DNA of 64,000 bases from Chryseobacterium aahli (GCF_022699665.1 NZ_JALDNB010000003.1:372001-436000); one strand, 5' to 3'; positions 45,634-53,537 are shown, counted from the first letter of the stretch. Numbers and translations: made by a program. Notes: generated from the sequence alone by a model not told the origin.

Positions 45634-45881
45634 GTGATGTATTTTAATATAATGTGATATGGTAGTGCTAAATTAGCTATTCTACAATTAACCACAATTT
45701 TTTATGGCACAAAAATAACGTTTTTTTTTGACTTCGGTTTTCTCAATATTGAGATGAAAGAAATTTTAACTTGCTCGTTTTCTTTTTTTGAAATTGCAGT
45801 ACAGGTAATTAAGTGTATTTCGAACTGTGCTTTTATTTTTGTGCGAGATAATAAAAATTTTATTGAATTTTAACCACTGAA

Positions 45882-46169
45882 TCAGCTTTGCGAATATTCT
45901 TCTTTTAATTTTTTATCTAATATAAAAGGTACGAAAGGCAAAACAGAACCTATTGTGTAGATAATAACCCTCACAAGATTCCATTTGTACTTTAGTGCTG
46001 TTGCGATGAGAATAACCATAAAAACAAGAAATAACACTCCATGTATCCATCCAAAATATTTCACAGCTTCCGAAATATTAAAAATATACTTTAACGGCAT
46101 CGCAATAAAAAGTAAAATCAAGTAGGAGATGCCTTCAATAAGAGCTGTTTTACGATAGATATTGATCAT
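45882..46169 (-). CDS. DUF3817 domain membrane protein
   Basis: A 95-residue membrane protein; the ATG at 46169 gives MINIYRKTALIEGISYL, the usual family start, while a longer frame to 46289 adds unlikely residues. Three membrane segments are visible (EGISYLILLFIAMPLKYIF, WIHGVLFLVFMVILIATAL, IYTIGSVLPFVPFIL). DUF3817 proteins (YdzA-like) have no known activity. It stands alone. Confidence 0.85.
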   Translation of the reverse strand: MINIYRKTALIEGISYLILLFIAMPLKYIFNISEAVKYFGWIHGVLFLVFMVILIATALKYKWNLVRVIIYTIGSVLPFVPFILDKKLKEEYSQS

Positions 46170-46407
46170 ACAAAATAAAATTTTCGACAGGTGAATGTTG
46201 CGGCAATAATAGTTTATTCTGATGAAATTTACAAATATATGTTTCTGTAAAAAATTAAAGACTCCCCACCGTAAAGACCAAACTAGCAAGTTTTTATTTA
46301 AAATAAATCAAATTTTAGTTTTTGTTTAGTTTTTTTTAATTTTTGGTTGATAAGTTGTATAGTAAAAACCAAAGCGATAAGTAAACTTTAATCATAAAAA
46401 CAATACG

Positions 46408-46626
46408 ATGGATATTTCTTACTACGATTTTACAAATTTACCAGATAAGACTCAATTTGACATGGTGTTGAGTAAAGGAAAGATAATCAGTGAAAATACG
46501 TTGAGTAACACAAAGTATATGCTGTATGAATTTTCCAGCTTTACGGTTGAGATTATTTACAGCTTACCCAAAAATTCTATTTTAGGGAAAAATGTTTATT
46601 TCAATAGAGCCGCATATTCGGCCTGA
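46408..46626 (+). CDS. Small soluble protein, hypothetical
   Basis: A 72-residue frame (MDISYYDFTNLPDKTQFDMVLSKGKIISENTL...) with balanced composition and a predicted beta-alpha mix; no signal peptide and no membrane segment. It is isolated on the plus strand with a good terminator 46 bp downstream, which supports a real transcript. The family is not recognised. Confidence 0.55.
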   Translation: MDISYYDFTNLPDKTQFDMVLSKGKIISENTLSNTKYMLYEFSSFTVEIIYSLPKNSILGKNVYFNRAAYSA

Positions 46627-46671
46627 TGCTGAATTAAAATACGCGTTTTTCATGATTATTTATAACAAAAT

Positions 46672-46699
46672 AAAGGGTGAGCCTAATGGTTCACCCTTT
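46672..46699. terminator. Convergent terminator
   Basis: AAAGGGTGA (46672-46680) pairs perfectly with TCACCCTTT (46691-46699) between two convergent genes. Confidence 0.85.
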
Positions 46700-46725
46700 C
46701 AATATGTATTTAAAAAACTTAAATT

Positions 46726-47547
46726 TTAAGCCTCAATAAACTCCAAAAGATCTTTATTAATAGTCGGAGCTTGCGTAGTCGGCATTCCGTGAGGGAAACC
46801 AGGATATGTTTTCAAAGTTCCGTTTTTCAACAATTTAATTGATTTTAAAGCCGCATTTTGGTAAGGAACAATCTGGTCATCTTCACCGTGAAGCACCAAA
46901 ACCGGAATTTCCGTAGCTTTCAAATCTTCTGTAAAATCAGTTTCAGAAAACGCTTTGATTCCGTCATAATGAGCAACGATTCCGCCCATCATTCCTTGTC
47001 TCCACCAGTTTCTCTGTACGCCTTCTTTCACGTCTGCACCTTCTCTGTTGTAACCGTAGAAAGGGAAAGTCAAATCGATGTAAAATTGGCTTCTGTTGTT
47101 CAAAGTCTGGTCTCTGATTCCATCAAAAACAGACATTGGAACGCCATCCGGATTACTGTCGCTCGCTACCATAATTGGCGGAACTGCACTGATTAAAACT
47201 GCTTTTTTCGCTCTTCCGTTAGCATATTTATTCACATATCGGATAACTTCGCCACCACCTGTAGAGTGACCGATGTGAACTACATCTTTCAAATCTAAGA
47301 ATTCTACCAATTCAGCTGCATCAGAAGCATATTGCTCAATCGTGTGATTGTAAAAATCCTGGCTAGAACGTCCGTGACCTCTTCTGTCGTGGGTCACCAC
47401 TCTGTAACCTCTTTGTAGGAAGAAAATCACCTGTGCATTCCAATCGTCAGATGACAAAGGCCATCCGTGGTGAAACATTAAAGTTGGTCCTTCGCCTTGG
47501 TCTTTGTAAAAAATCTCTGTTCCGTCTTTTAATTTTAGTGTGCTCAT
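46726..47547 (-). CDS. Alpha/beta hydrolase, cofactor-free haloperoxidase (non-heme chloroperoxidase) type
   Basis: A 273-residue cytoplasmic hydrolase. The nucleophile is Ser95 in GHSTGGG; the acid aspartate lies in VLHGEDDQIVP near 226 and the histidine in FPHGMPT near 254. MFHHGWPLSSDDWNAQ and VVTHDRRGHGRSSQ are typical of the cofactor-free perhydrolase/haloperoxidase group, which forms peracids from carboxylic acids. The natural substrate is unknown. It lies just downstream of the repeat-rich gap that bounds the stress region. Confidence 0.9.
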   Translation of the reverse strand: MSTLKLKDGTEIFYKDQGEGPTLMFHHGWPLSSDDWNAQVIFFLQRGYRVVTHDRRGHGRSSQDFYNHTIEQYASDAAELVEFLDLKDVVHIGHSTGGGEVIRYVNKYANGRAKKAVLISAVPPIMVASDSNPDGVPMSVFDGIRDQTLNNRSQFYIDLTFPFYGYNREGADVKEGVQRNWWRQGMMGGIVAHYDGIKAFSETDFTEDLKATEIPVLVLHGEDDQIVPYQNAALKSIKLLKNGTLKTYPGFPHGMPTTQAPTINKDLLEFIEA

Positions 47548-47682
47548 TGTTTTAATTTTTTAATGTTGTGATTAATTTATTTTAATATTTTGTTGTCTTA
47601 ATTCTTTAGCAAATGTAGGATGGTTCACATCGTTTCTCGTTAATCTAGTTTAATATCGTACATTTTTGATAATTTTTGTTTT

Positions 47683-47801
47683 GGGCAGCTTTATCCGCCT
47701 TCCGTTCCCGCTTTTTTTGTCATTGCGAACAAAGTGGGGCAATCTGTATAACTTTTGCACAGTCGCAATGACAAAAAAGAGCTCCGCTCAAGTCGGGCTG
47801 C
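47683..47801. repeat. Intergenic repeat, copy 1, with a nested 16-bp hairpin element
   Basis: The outer arms are GGGCAGCTTTATCCGCCTTC (from 47683 to 47709) and TCCGCTCAAGTCGGGCTGC (47783-47801). The second arm is an exact reverse complement of 55866-55884, and the first matches the reverse complement of 55944-55970 with two changes. Inside, TTTTTTGTCATTGCGA (47713-47728) pairs exactly with TCGCAATGACAAAAAA (47763-47778), an element absent from copy 2. The rest of the 47548-47906 gap holds no gene. Confidence 0.85.
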
Positions 47802-47906
47802 AGATTCAGTATAGAAAACGACTTGATTTCAGCATTCGCTTAAGTGTTCTTATTTGCATTATCATAAAAACTTAAAATTACTTAAGTGTCACAAATCTTT
47901 TGTGCT

Positions 47907-48425
47907 TCAGTTTTCAGTATTCTCTCTTAAAAGCTCAAACAAATCTTCCGCATCACCATCGAATTTCTTTCCATTCACAAAGAAAGAAGGTGTACCGTTC
48001 ACGCCACTCATAATTCCGCTTTCAAAATCTGAATCGACTTTGTCTGCCAATGCTGTACTTTCCAAATCCTTTTCAAATTGTGGAATATTCAGTTTTAATT
48101 GTTCGGCCAACTTCATCAGTAAGTTTTCATTCAAATCTCTTTGATTTTCATAAATCGCATCGTGCATTTCCCAGAATTTCCCCTGAAGATTTGCCGCTTC
48201 CGCTGCGATGGCAGCTGGTCTAGCATATTGATGCATTTCAGACAATGGAAAATTTCTAAAAACAAATTTGATTTGACTTCCAAATTCTTTCATCAATTCC
48301 TTCAGAACAGGATAAGCGGCGCCACAGTATGGACATTGATAATCGCCGTATTCTACGATGACAAGGTCGGCCTCTAAGTTGCCTTGTGCGTGGTCAGCGT
48401 TGTTGACGGCTGGTTTTAGTGACAT
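47907..48425 (-). CDS. DsbA-family thiol oxidoreductase, cytoplasmic type
   Basis: A 172-residue thioredoxin-fold protein with active-site C31-P-Y-C34 (YGDYQCPYCGAAYPVL) and the helical DsbA insertion. The cis-proline region is GTPSFFVNG. There is no signal peptide, so it probably works in the cytoplasm, as do related disulfide reductases/isomerases in flavobacterial stress clusters. It is the last gene of a five-gene minus-strand run and starts 3 bp after the peroxiredoxin stop, suggesting linked peroxide detoxification and thiol repair. Confidence 0.9.
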   Translation of the reverse strand: MSLKPAVNNADHAQGNLEADLVIVEYGDYQCPYCGAAYPVLKELMKEFGSQIKFVFRNFPLSEMHQYARPAAIAAEAANLQGKFWEMHDAIYENQRDLNENLLMKLAEQLKLNIPQFEKDLESTALADKVDSDFESGIMSGVNGTPSFFVNGKKFDGDAEDLFELLRENTEN

Positions 48426-48428
48426 AAT

Positions 48429-48890
48429 TTATTTTGTGTTAAGGGTTTCTAAAGCATCTAAAATTCCGTCTGCTCCGGGATTGATGGCCGTTGGTGACAG
48501 ATAACTCCATTCGATGATGCCATCTTTATTGATGACGAAAAGTGCACGTTTACATTCACCTTCTTCCTCGTCATAAACACCATATTTTTTAGCAATTTCT
48601 CCTTTCGCTTCAAAATCTGCGAGTAAAGGAAAATGTAAATTTCTTGATTGCGAAAATGCAAGATGACACCATTTGCTGTCTACAGAAATTCCGAAAATCT
48701 CTGCATCATATTTCTTGAAAAACTTCAAAGTTTCATTGTATAAAGCCATCTGGTCGCTGCAAACCGGACTCCAGTCGGCGGGATAAAAAGCGAGGATGAC
48801 ATTCTTTCCTTTAAATTCTGAAAGTTTAATTTTCTGGTCTGGCGTTGCATACAATGTAAAATCTGGGGCAACATCGTTTTTCTGTAACAT
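48429..48890 (-). CDS. Peroxiredoxin (AhpC/TSA family)
   Basis: A 153-residue peroxidase. The peroxidatic cysteine is C44 in YPADWSPVCSDQ, where the usual threonine of PxxxTxxC is serine (S41). Other cysteines (KWCHLAF, EGECKRALF) could act as resolving residues. The protein reduces hydrogen peroxide or organic peroxides. It is coupled to the DsbA-like gene downstream (3-bp gap) and to the YoaK gene upstream (4-bp gap). I expect it to be controlled from the operator in front of the bicupin gene. Confidence 0.92.
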   Translation of the reverse strand: MLQKNDVAPDFTLYATPDQKIKLSEFKGKNVILAFYPADWSPVCSDQMALYNETLKFFKKYDAEIFGISVDSKWCHLAFSQSRNLHFPLLADFEAKGEIAKKYGVYDEEEGECKRALFVINKDGIIEWSYLSPTAINPGADGILDALETLNTK

Positions 48891-48894
48891 AATA

Positions 48895-49599
48895 TTAGTT
48901 TTTAAAGTTATCTTTTGAAATCAATAATCCGCAAATCATCAGCAATAAAGCAGGAATCATCAAAGTCCATTTTCCAAAATAATCGAGTAGGAAAGGAGCA
49001 ATAAATGCACCTGATAAAAATCCAATCCATAAAAATAAAAGATGAATCGCATTGGATTTATATTCTATTTTTTCCGCTTTATCATCCGTCATACTTAGCA
49101 TTGCGGTGTTCTTTGCCAAGCTGTTCAAAGTTCCTGTCACAAAGTCCGTATTCACTTTTTGGTTTCCAACGGAAGTCACAATCGTATTCATCATTCCCAT
49201 TGAAAATCCGACGATTGCAATGGATAACAAATTATTGATATCATAAAAATAAGCAATAATTGAATAGAAAATGAAAATTCCGGAAACTATATAAAATGTT
49301 AATATTTGGTTCTTAATTCTCTTCCATAATGAAAGACAGGTTCCGGCATAAATTCCTATTAAAAAACAACTTATGACTGTAATTGAGGTAATAATGATTG
49401 CAGATTTCCCCGTTGAAATTGCCGCTCCCAGTGAAGTGGTATTTCCACTCATAAAAGAGACATACGTTTTCCACTGAATCAATCCTGTTGCATCGATGTA
49501 GCCTGCAATCAAAGCTAAAAATATGGCTAATCTCTCTTGTATTCTGATTGACTCAGATGAATTAGTAATGCCTGTTGAAGAAATAAATGGCGTTTCCAT
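48895..49599 (-). CDS. YoaK/DUF1275 family membrane protein
   Basis: A 234-residue protein with six predicted membrane helices (ALIAGYIDATGLIQW, VISCFLIGIYAGTCLSLW, FYIVSGIFIFYSIIAYFY, AIVGFSMGMMNTIV, FLWIGFLSGAFIAPFLL, LMIPALLLMICGLLI). The GYIDATG and SFMSGNTTSLG motifs identify DUF1275 (YoaK). No activity is established for the family. It is third in the bicupin operon. Confidence 0.9.
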   Translation of the reverse strand: METPFISSTGITNSSESIRIQERLAIFLALIAGYIDATGLIQWKTYVSFMSGNTTSLGAAISTGKSAIIITSITVISCFLIGIYAGTCLSLWKRIKNQILTFYIVSGIFIFYSIIAYFYDINNLLSIAIVGFSMGMMNTIVTSVGNQKVNTDFVTGTLNSLAKNTAMLSMTDDKAEKIEYKSNAIHLLFLWIGFLSGAFIAPFLLDYFGKWTLMIPALLLMICGLLISKDNFKN

Positions 49600-49645
49600 T
49601 TTGAAAGATTGAAAGAATTGATTCTAATACTTATTGATAAATAAT

Positions 49646-50380
49646 TTACTTATTAAAAGCTGCAATAGCTTTCGTAATTCCTTCTCCTGCAGTTGTAAAA
49701 AATGCTGGTCCCGCAAGTAATGTTATTTTCTCAATCGGCTTAAATACAGACATCTTTTTACTTTTCAAATAAACCTGGGTTCTGTAAGCATTAATCGCTC
49801 CGGTCACGCCGTATCTTGCAACTTCCGCGGTTGGGGAATCTATTCCTGCATCTTTCAGGTCGGTTGCAAAAGCATATTTTGTAACGCCCAGTCTTATGGC
49901 TTCTTCCATTCCGACACTGGCAACTTGCTGCATCAGTTCGGGTTTGAATTGATTTCGGTCGCCTAAACCGATAAGCAATAATTTCTTTGCTCCGATGGTT
50001 CCTGAAGGAGGCGTAATGATTAATGTTTCCAAGGAATGTCCTGCAAATCTTCCAGATTTTCTGAGTTCTGTGATGATGCCGTTTAGACTTTTGTCAAGAT
50101 GTACCATTCCGTTCACAGCTTCGGGTAAAGTGGGTGGCGAATTAAAAATATCACCTTCTGTATATTCAAAAACGCAGGCGATTTGCAGAGGCGCAATTTC
50201 TGTCGAAGGTCCCTGTACCATTCCTTCGATGGCGATTCCGTCAACTTTTCCCCAGATTTTAGAAGTGTTTGCGGGTGTTGTCTGTACTGTAGTTTGTGCG
50301 AAATACATTTGTGGTGTTGCAGAAATTATTGCTGCTAATAAACCAATTTGTACTGCTTTTTTGATGTTTAAAAGTTTCAT
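49646..50380 (-). CDS. Exported stand-alone M17 leucyl aminopeptidase N-terminal domain protein
   Basis: A 244-residue protein with signal peptide (about 1-28, ending TPQMYFAQ). The mature part matches the macro-like N-terminal domain of M17 aminopeptidases (AVNGMVHLDKSLNGIITELRKSGRFAGHSLETLIITPPSGTIGAKKLLLIGLGDR). The catalytic metal-binding C-terminal domain is absent; the frame simply ends after it. So it is not a peptidase; a binding or regulatory role in the periplasm is more likely. It lies 26 bp after the bicupin gene in the same operon. Confidence 0.85.
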   Translation of the reverse strand: MKLLNIKKAVQIGLLAAIISATPQMYFAQTTVQTTPANTSKIWGKVDGIAIEGMVQGPSTEIAPLQIACVFEYTEGDIFNSPPTLPEAVNGMVHLDKSLNGIITELRKSGRFAGHSLETLIITPPSGTIGAKKLLLIGLGDRNQFKPELMQQVASVGMEEAIRLGVTKYAFATDLKDAGIDSPTAEVARYGVTGAINAYRTQVYLKSKKMSVFKPIEKITLLAGPAFFTTAGEGITKAIAAFNK

Positions 50381-50406
50381 AATATTAGGATTTATTAGAT
50401 TAAATA

Positions 50407-51453
50407 TTATTTCTCAGGCTGAATGAAAACTTTCTCGGTCGGGAATTTCTCAATTTCACCTTTTTTCAACCCAAAGTTCGTTATTACAACATCTTTCGGA
50501 TTTCCGGAAAGCCATTGGCTCAAATCAATCGATTCATAATGTCCGCTGTTAAAGCCAATTAGAATTTTGCAAACTGTGTCGCCTGTATTTTTGATGTAAT
50601 GTCCGGCTCCCATCGGCACATAGCCAACATCTCCCGCATTAAACTGCTCAGTAACGCAAGTAGATTCTGCTAAGAAAACCGACATTTCCGCTTGTCCTGA
50701 AATAAAATATTGCCATTCGTCCGCATTTGGATGCCAGTGCATTTCTCTCAAAGCGCCCGGCTGCAATTCCAAAATAGAACCGGACATAGTACTGCTGATA
50801 GGAAATTCTTTACTCGTTACCAATCTCTGCAACCCTCCACCCGGAACAATTCTCGGCTGTTGAGAATGCAACGGATAACGGTGAAAACTTGTCAATTCTA
50901 TATCAGATTCATTTGGGCGAGCTTCAGCAACGAAAGACATCTCATCCGGAACAATTCCCGCAGCGAAATATGCTTCTTTTTGTGGCAAAGCAGCCACTTC
51001 TTCTAAAGTTAAACCCAAATTCTGAGCAACAATTTCAGGAGGTACGCTTGAAACAAAATCAGTCACGCTGAACGTATGGTCTTCAGAAAAATTACCATTA
51101 TCAAAAATCAAAATGAAATGACATTCTTCTGTTCCCGTCGCCTGAATCGAGTGTCCGTAACCCTTTGGAAAATACCAGACATCGCCTGGTTCAAAATTAT
51201 CTGTGTAGCTGTGACCGTCCGGATGGATAATCGTTGTACGAACGGTTCCTGAAATCACATACGCCCATTCTGCGGCATTGGCGTGCCAGTGCAATTCTCG
51301 CATACTTCCCGGTTGCAGTCTCATAGAAACACCTGCAATGTCTATAGAAGCAGGGAAATCTTTTACAGATGCGCCTCTTGTAGTTCCGCCGTCGTTGGTT
51401 CTTGGTTCTTTTTTTTCAAGTTCGTATTTGAAGCTAAGTGATGCAGTATTCAT
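50407..51453 (-). CDS. Oxalate decarboxylase-like bicupin
   Basis: A 348-residue two-cupin Mn-enzyme-like protein. Cupin 1 has H55, H57, E62 (ELHWHANAAEW) and H101; cupin 2 has H239, H241, E246 (EMHWHPNADEW). The lid that carries the proton donor in oxalate decarboxylase, SENST, is here SEDHT at 123-127, keeping the glutamate E124. So decarboxylation of oxalate to formate and CO2 is plausible, with altered lid chemistry possible. No signal peptide. It is first in the operon to DsbA and has a LytTR-type operator upstream (51538-51564). Confidence 0.88.
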   Translation of the reverse strand: MNTASLSFKYELEKKEPRTNDGGTTRGASVKDFPASIDIAGVSMRLQPGSMRELHWHANAAEWAYVISGTVRTTIIHPDGHSYTDNFEPGDVWYFPKGYGHSIQATGTEECHFILIFDNGNFSEDHTFSVTDFVSSVPPEIVAQNLGLTLEEVAALPQKEAYFAAGIVPDEMSFVAEARPNESDIELTSFHRYPLHSQQPRIVPGGGLQRLVTSKEFPISSTMSGSILELQPGALREMHWHPNADEWQYFISGQAEMSVFLAESTCVTEQFNAGDVGYVPMGAGHYIKNTGDTVCKILIGFNSGHYESIDLSQWLSGNPKDVVITNFGLKKGEIEKFPTEKVFIQPEK

Positions 51454-51499
51454 AATGATAAGTTTTTGTGATTAATGATAGTTTGTCTTTATTTCTACT

Positions 51500-51564
51500 G
51501 TAAAGCTACCGCGGTATCTTATGGTTTTGAAGTGGTTTTCGGTGAATAGGCAAAATGAGTCGGT
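51500..51564 (-). promoter_or_regulatory. LytTR-type operator and promoter of the bicupin operon
   Basis: On the coding strand ACCGAC (51564-51559) and ACCGAA (51543-51538) are direct repeats 21 bp apart, start to start, joined by a TTTTGCCTATTC core. Exactly 35 bp after the second start comes TAGCTTTAC (51508-51500), a -7-like box. The same order and spacings occur at 52490-52554 and 57268-57332. There is no good -33 TTG, as expected for an activator-dependent promoter. Confidence 0.7.
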
Positions 51565-51600
51565 GAGTTTTATGAATAATCCGATGATAGTATTTTTTCA

Positions 51601-51740
51601 GCTCCGAAAGAGCATTCTGTTAATAGAATGACATATTAATTGAGACGAGTTCCGTAGGAACGACCTGATAATTATTGGCTCTTACAAAGCTTTAATATAT
51701 CTGCGTCTATTTATCTATTAACAGCTAATCCCTATGGGAT
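51601..51740. repeat. Row of four small hairpins (Bacteroidota intergenic repeat)
   Basis: Four short dyads lie in 140 bp: GCTC/GAGC (51601-51613), ATTCT/AGAAT (51614-51629), GTTCC-GTA-GGAAC (51649-51661) and ATCCC-TAT-GGGAT (51728-51740). The GTAGGAACGACCTGATA segment resembles a dispersed repeat common between genes in this phylum. The 51454-51892 gap holds this, the operator, two repeat units and a terminator, but no gene. Confidence 0.55.
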
Positions 51741-51763
51741 AGTTTTACCTAAAAAATCACAAA

Positions 51764-51838
51764 GTAGTTTGGTTTCAAATAATTGTTTTAAAAAAAGTAA
51801 AAGTTGTTTTATTTTAAATTAACCGTGGGAAACAAAAC
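51764..51838. repeat. Two degenerate units of the 41-bp repeat
   Basis: Units at 51764-51802 and 51803-51838 share the pattern TTGTTTTATTTTAAAT ... GTGGGAAACAAAAC with the seven-unit array at 52595-52919. They lie downstream of the 185-residue protein gene. Confidence 0.5.
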
Positions 51839-51844
51839 AAAAAA

Positions 51845-51867
51845 ATCACTGGAAAACTCCAATGATT
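51845..51867 (-). terminator. Terminator of the 185-residue protein gene
   Basis: ATCA-C-TGGA (51845-51853) pairs with TCCA-A-TGAT (51858-51866); on the minus strand a T tract follows. Confidence 0.65.
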
Positions 51868-51892
51868 TTAATAAAATATAATGTGTTGATTT

Positions 51893-52450
51893 TTAAAAAG
51901 GCTGATTGTATTTACCTGTCAACGCCTTGTTTTCGATACTTTTTGCAAAGTTGGGCGTTTCTTCGTGATTGTGAGTGTCAGATGCAGCTTGTCTGGAAGC
52001 GGCGGCATCAGCAAGATTTATATTGTGTTGTTTTAAATATTCGAACATTTCAGGTGTTGCGGTTGCGTGAATTTCGTTGGTGTACAACGTGGTGTTATCA
52101 TCAATTTTTGTAGCTTTCAGTTCCCATAAAACCTGAACTTTGGTACGGCCATTTTGTGTAATTGAATCTGAAATTGATAACATTCTGCAGTAATCCGGAC
52201 GGTGAACAACGGCAACATAATGCTGAACCATCAATGCATCTCCGATGGTTTCAACATTTAATGAAACCGGTTCGCCCTCGTAAGTTGAAGAGATTGCCGC
52301 ACCGATGTGCTGAGTGGAGCAACGTTGATATTCTGCATCAGGAAGATTAAGTAGCCAATCTGCGATGTTAACTTTTTCGATTGGAGCATTGATGATTGCT
52401 GTAACTGTAGAATGAGACAGTGCGTTTTCTGGGGTTTGTAGGATTTCCAT
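51893..52450 (-). CDS. Soluble protein of unknown family, possibly SRPBCC-like
   Basis: A 185-residue cytoplasmic protein. The core (HSTVTAIINAPIEKVNIADWLLNLPDAEYQRCS, VQHYVAVVHRPDYCRMLSISD, TKVQVLWELKATKIDDNTTLYTNEIHATATPEMF) has the strand order of a START-like or ring-hydroxylating-type fold, but I am not sure. The C-terminal 40 residues are helical and polar with two histidines. It has its own copy of the LytTR-type operator and promoter (52490-52554), so it belongs to the same regulon as the bicupin operon and dps. Confidence 0.65.
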   Translation of the reverse strand: MEILQTPENALSHSTVTAIINAPIEKVNIADWLLNLPDAEYQRCSTQHIGAAISSTYEGEPVSLNVETIGDALMVQHYVAVVHRPDYCRMLSISDSITQNGRTKVQVLWELKATKIDDNTTLYTNEIHATATPEMFEYLKQHNINLADAAASRQAASDTHNHEETPNFAKSIENKALTGKYNQPF

Positions 52451-52489
52451 AATTTTTTTGATTTAAATTGTTTGTATTAATTTGATGAT

Positions 52490-52554
52490 GTAAAGCTACA
52501 AGCAACTCAGTGCAAAATCAATTGGTGTTCGATGAATAGGCAGAAAATGTCGTT
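52490..52554 (-). promoter_or_regulatory. LytTR-type operator and promoter of the 185-residue protein gene
   Basis: On the coding strand AACGAC (52554-52549) and ATCGAA (52533-52528) are 21 bp apart with the core TCTGCCTATTC between them. Exactly 35 bp further is TAGCTTTAC (52498-52490). Spacings match the copies at 51500 and 57268. Confidence 0.68.
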
Positions 52555-52594
52555 AAATGAGAAAAATACGATTGTAATATTCAAGTGATAAAAG

Positions 52595-52919
52595 TTGTTT
52601 TATTTCAAACGAGTTGCGGGAAAGAAACTGCAATGTTGTTTTGTTCCAAACAGAGTTGATTTAAACAAAAGTAAAAGTTGATTGGTTTCCCGCAGACTGT
52701 TGGAGACTTCCGTCAAATTTATTTTGTTTCAAACAAGTTGCGGGAAACAAACTGCAAAGTATATTTGTCTGAAGCAGATTGTTTGGAGAAAACGCAAATT
52801 GTGTTTTAGTTTAAACAAGTTGTTTTGAAGAAATATAAAGTGTGTTTTAGTCTAAACAGTTCGTTTAGAAAGAATACAAGTTGTATTTTAGTTTAAATGA
52901 GTTGTTTTTTAAGAAAAGC
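52595..52919. repeat. Degenerate tandem array of about seven 41-bp units
   Basis: Units of 39-43 bp begin near 52595, 52636, 52718, 52760, 52799, 52841 and 52881. Shared parts are TTGTNTTTTAGTTTAAAC and AGTTG, then a GAA-rich tail; two units carry GTTGCGGGAAACAAACTGCAA (52613 and 52736) and a reversed piece lies near 52686. The period is not a multiple of three and no frame crosses it, so it is non-coding. The 52451-52982 gap contains this, an operator and a terminator only. Confidence 0.65.
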
Positions 52920-52928
52920 TTTAAACAA

Positions 52929-52962
52929 AAAATCCGACCCAATTTAGCTTGAGACGGATTTT
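52929..52962 (-). terminator. Terminator of the monooxygenase-domain gene
   Basis: AAATCCG (52930-52936) pairs with CGGATTT (52955-52961); the minus-strand continuation is T-rich. Confidence 0.75.
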
Positions 52963-52982
52963 ACTTAATATCAGATTTAAAA

Positions 52983-53534
52983 TTATTTATAAAGCCATTT
53001 CCTAATCAGCTTCGTATAATTCGGCATTACAACGAAAATTACTAAAAACACCAAACATCCGGTACTAATGAACGTGTCAAAATACCGATTGGCAGGAATA
53101 TTCATTAATCGTAAAGAAGGCAATAACAGCAATTGCATCAACAACGATAAAGGATAAATTGCTGACCAAGTTGCCAAATATTGTTTCCAGCGAACCGGAA
53201 CTTTAACATCCGATTTTTCACCATAAAATAGAAAATCAAGACCCGATTTGATTTCGTAATTATCTTCTTTTGTGAATAATGGATGGGCTTTGTCAATCAA
53301 TTTTCTTCTGGTATCAGATTCCATCCAGTTTCTGAGATTTTCAATCGTATCAAAACGGATAATCACTGTGTAAACAAAAGTCAGATTCGGAATAGGGCGG
53401 ACGATTTGCCAGTCGATAAAACCTTTGGCGCCTTTGGAAACGGGCAGAATTTCATCCAGCCATTTTTCATATTCAGCCTGTTTTCCGTCGAGAACGTGAT
53501 GGGTAATCACCACAGATGCGCCTTGGGTTTCCAT
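52983..53534 (-). CDS. Antibiotic biosynthesis monooxygenase (ABM) domain protein with membrane tail
   Basis: A 183-residue protein. Residues 5-100 are an ABM ferredoxin-like domain (VVITHHVLDGKQAEYEKWLDEILPVSKGAKGFIDWQIVRP, TVIIRFDTIENLRNWMES). Two membrane helices follow (SAIYPLSLLMQLLLLPSL and FISTGCLVFLVIFVVMP). This two-part layout is a known subfamily without proven activity. It starts 3 bp after the hybrid kinase stop and is probably translated with it. Confidence 0.88.
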   Translation of the reverse strand: METQGASVVITHHVLDGKQAEYEKWLDEILPVSKGAKGFIDWQIVRPIPNLTFVYTVIIRFDTIENLRNWMESDTRRKLIDKAHPLFTKEDNYEIKSGLDFLFYGEKSDVKVPVRWKQYLATWSAIYPLSLLMQLLLLPSLRLMNIPANRYFDTFISTGCLVFLVIFVVMPNYTKLIRKWLYK

Positions 53535-53537
53535 AAT

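Noticed and set aside
47666..47875. 69-codon plus-strand frame in the 47.5-47.9 kb gap
   Set aside because: It runs through the arms of the inverted repeat and the 16-bp hairpin, so it is a by-product of repeat sequence.
52595..52919. CRISPR-like array
   Set aside because: The units are adjacent and degenerate, without unique spacers of constant length, and there are no cas genes in the window.
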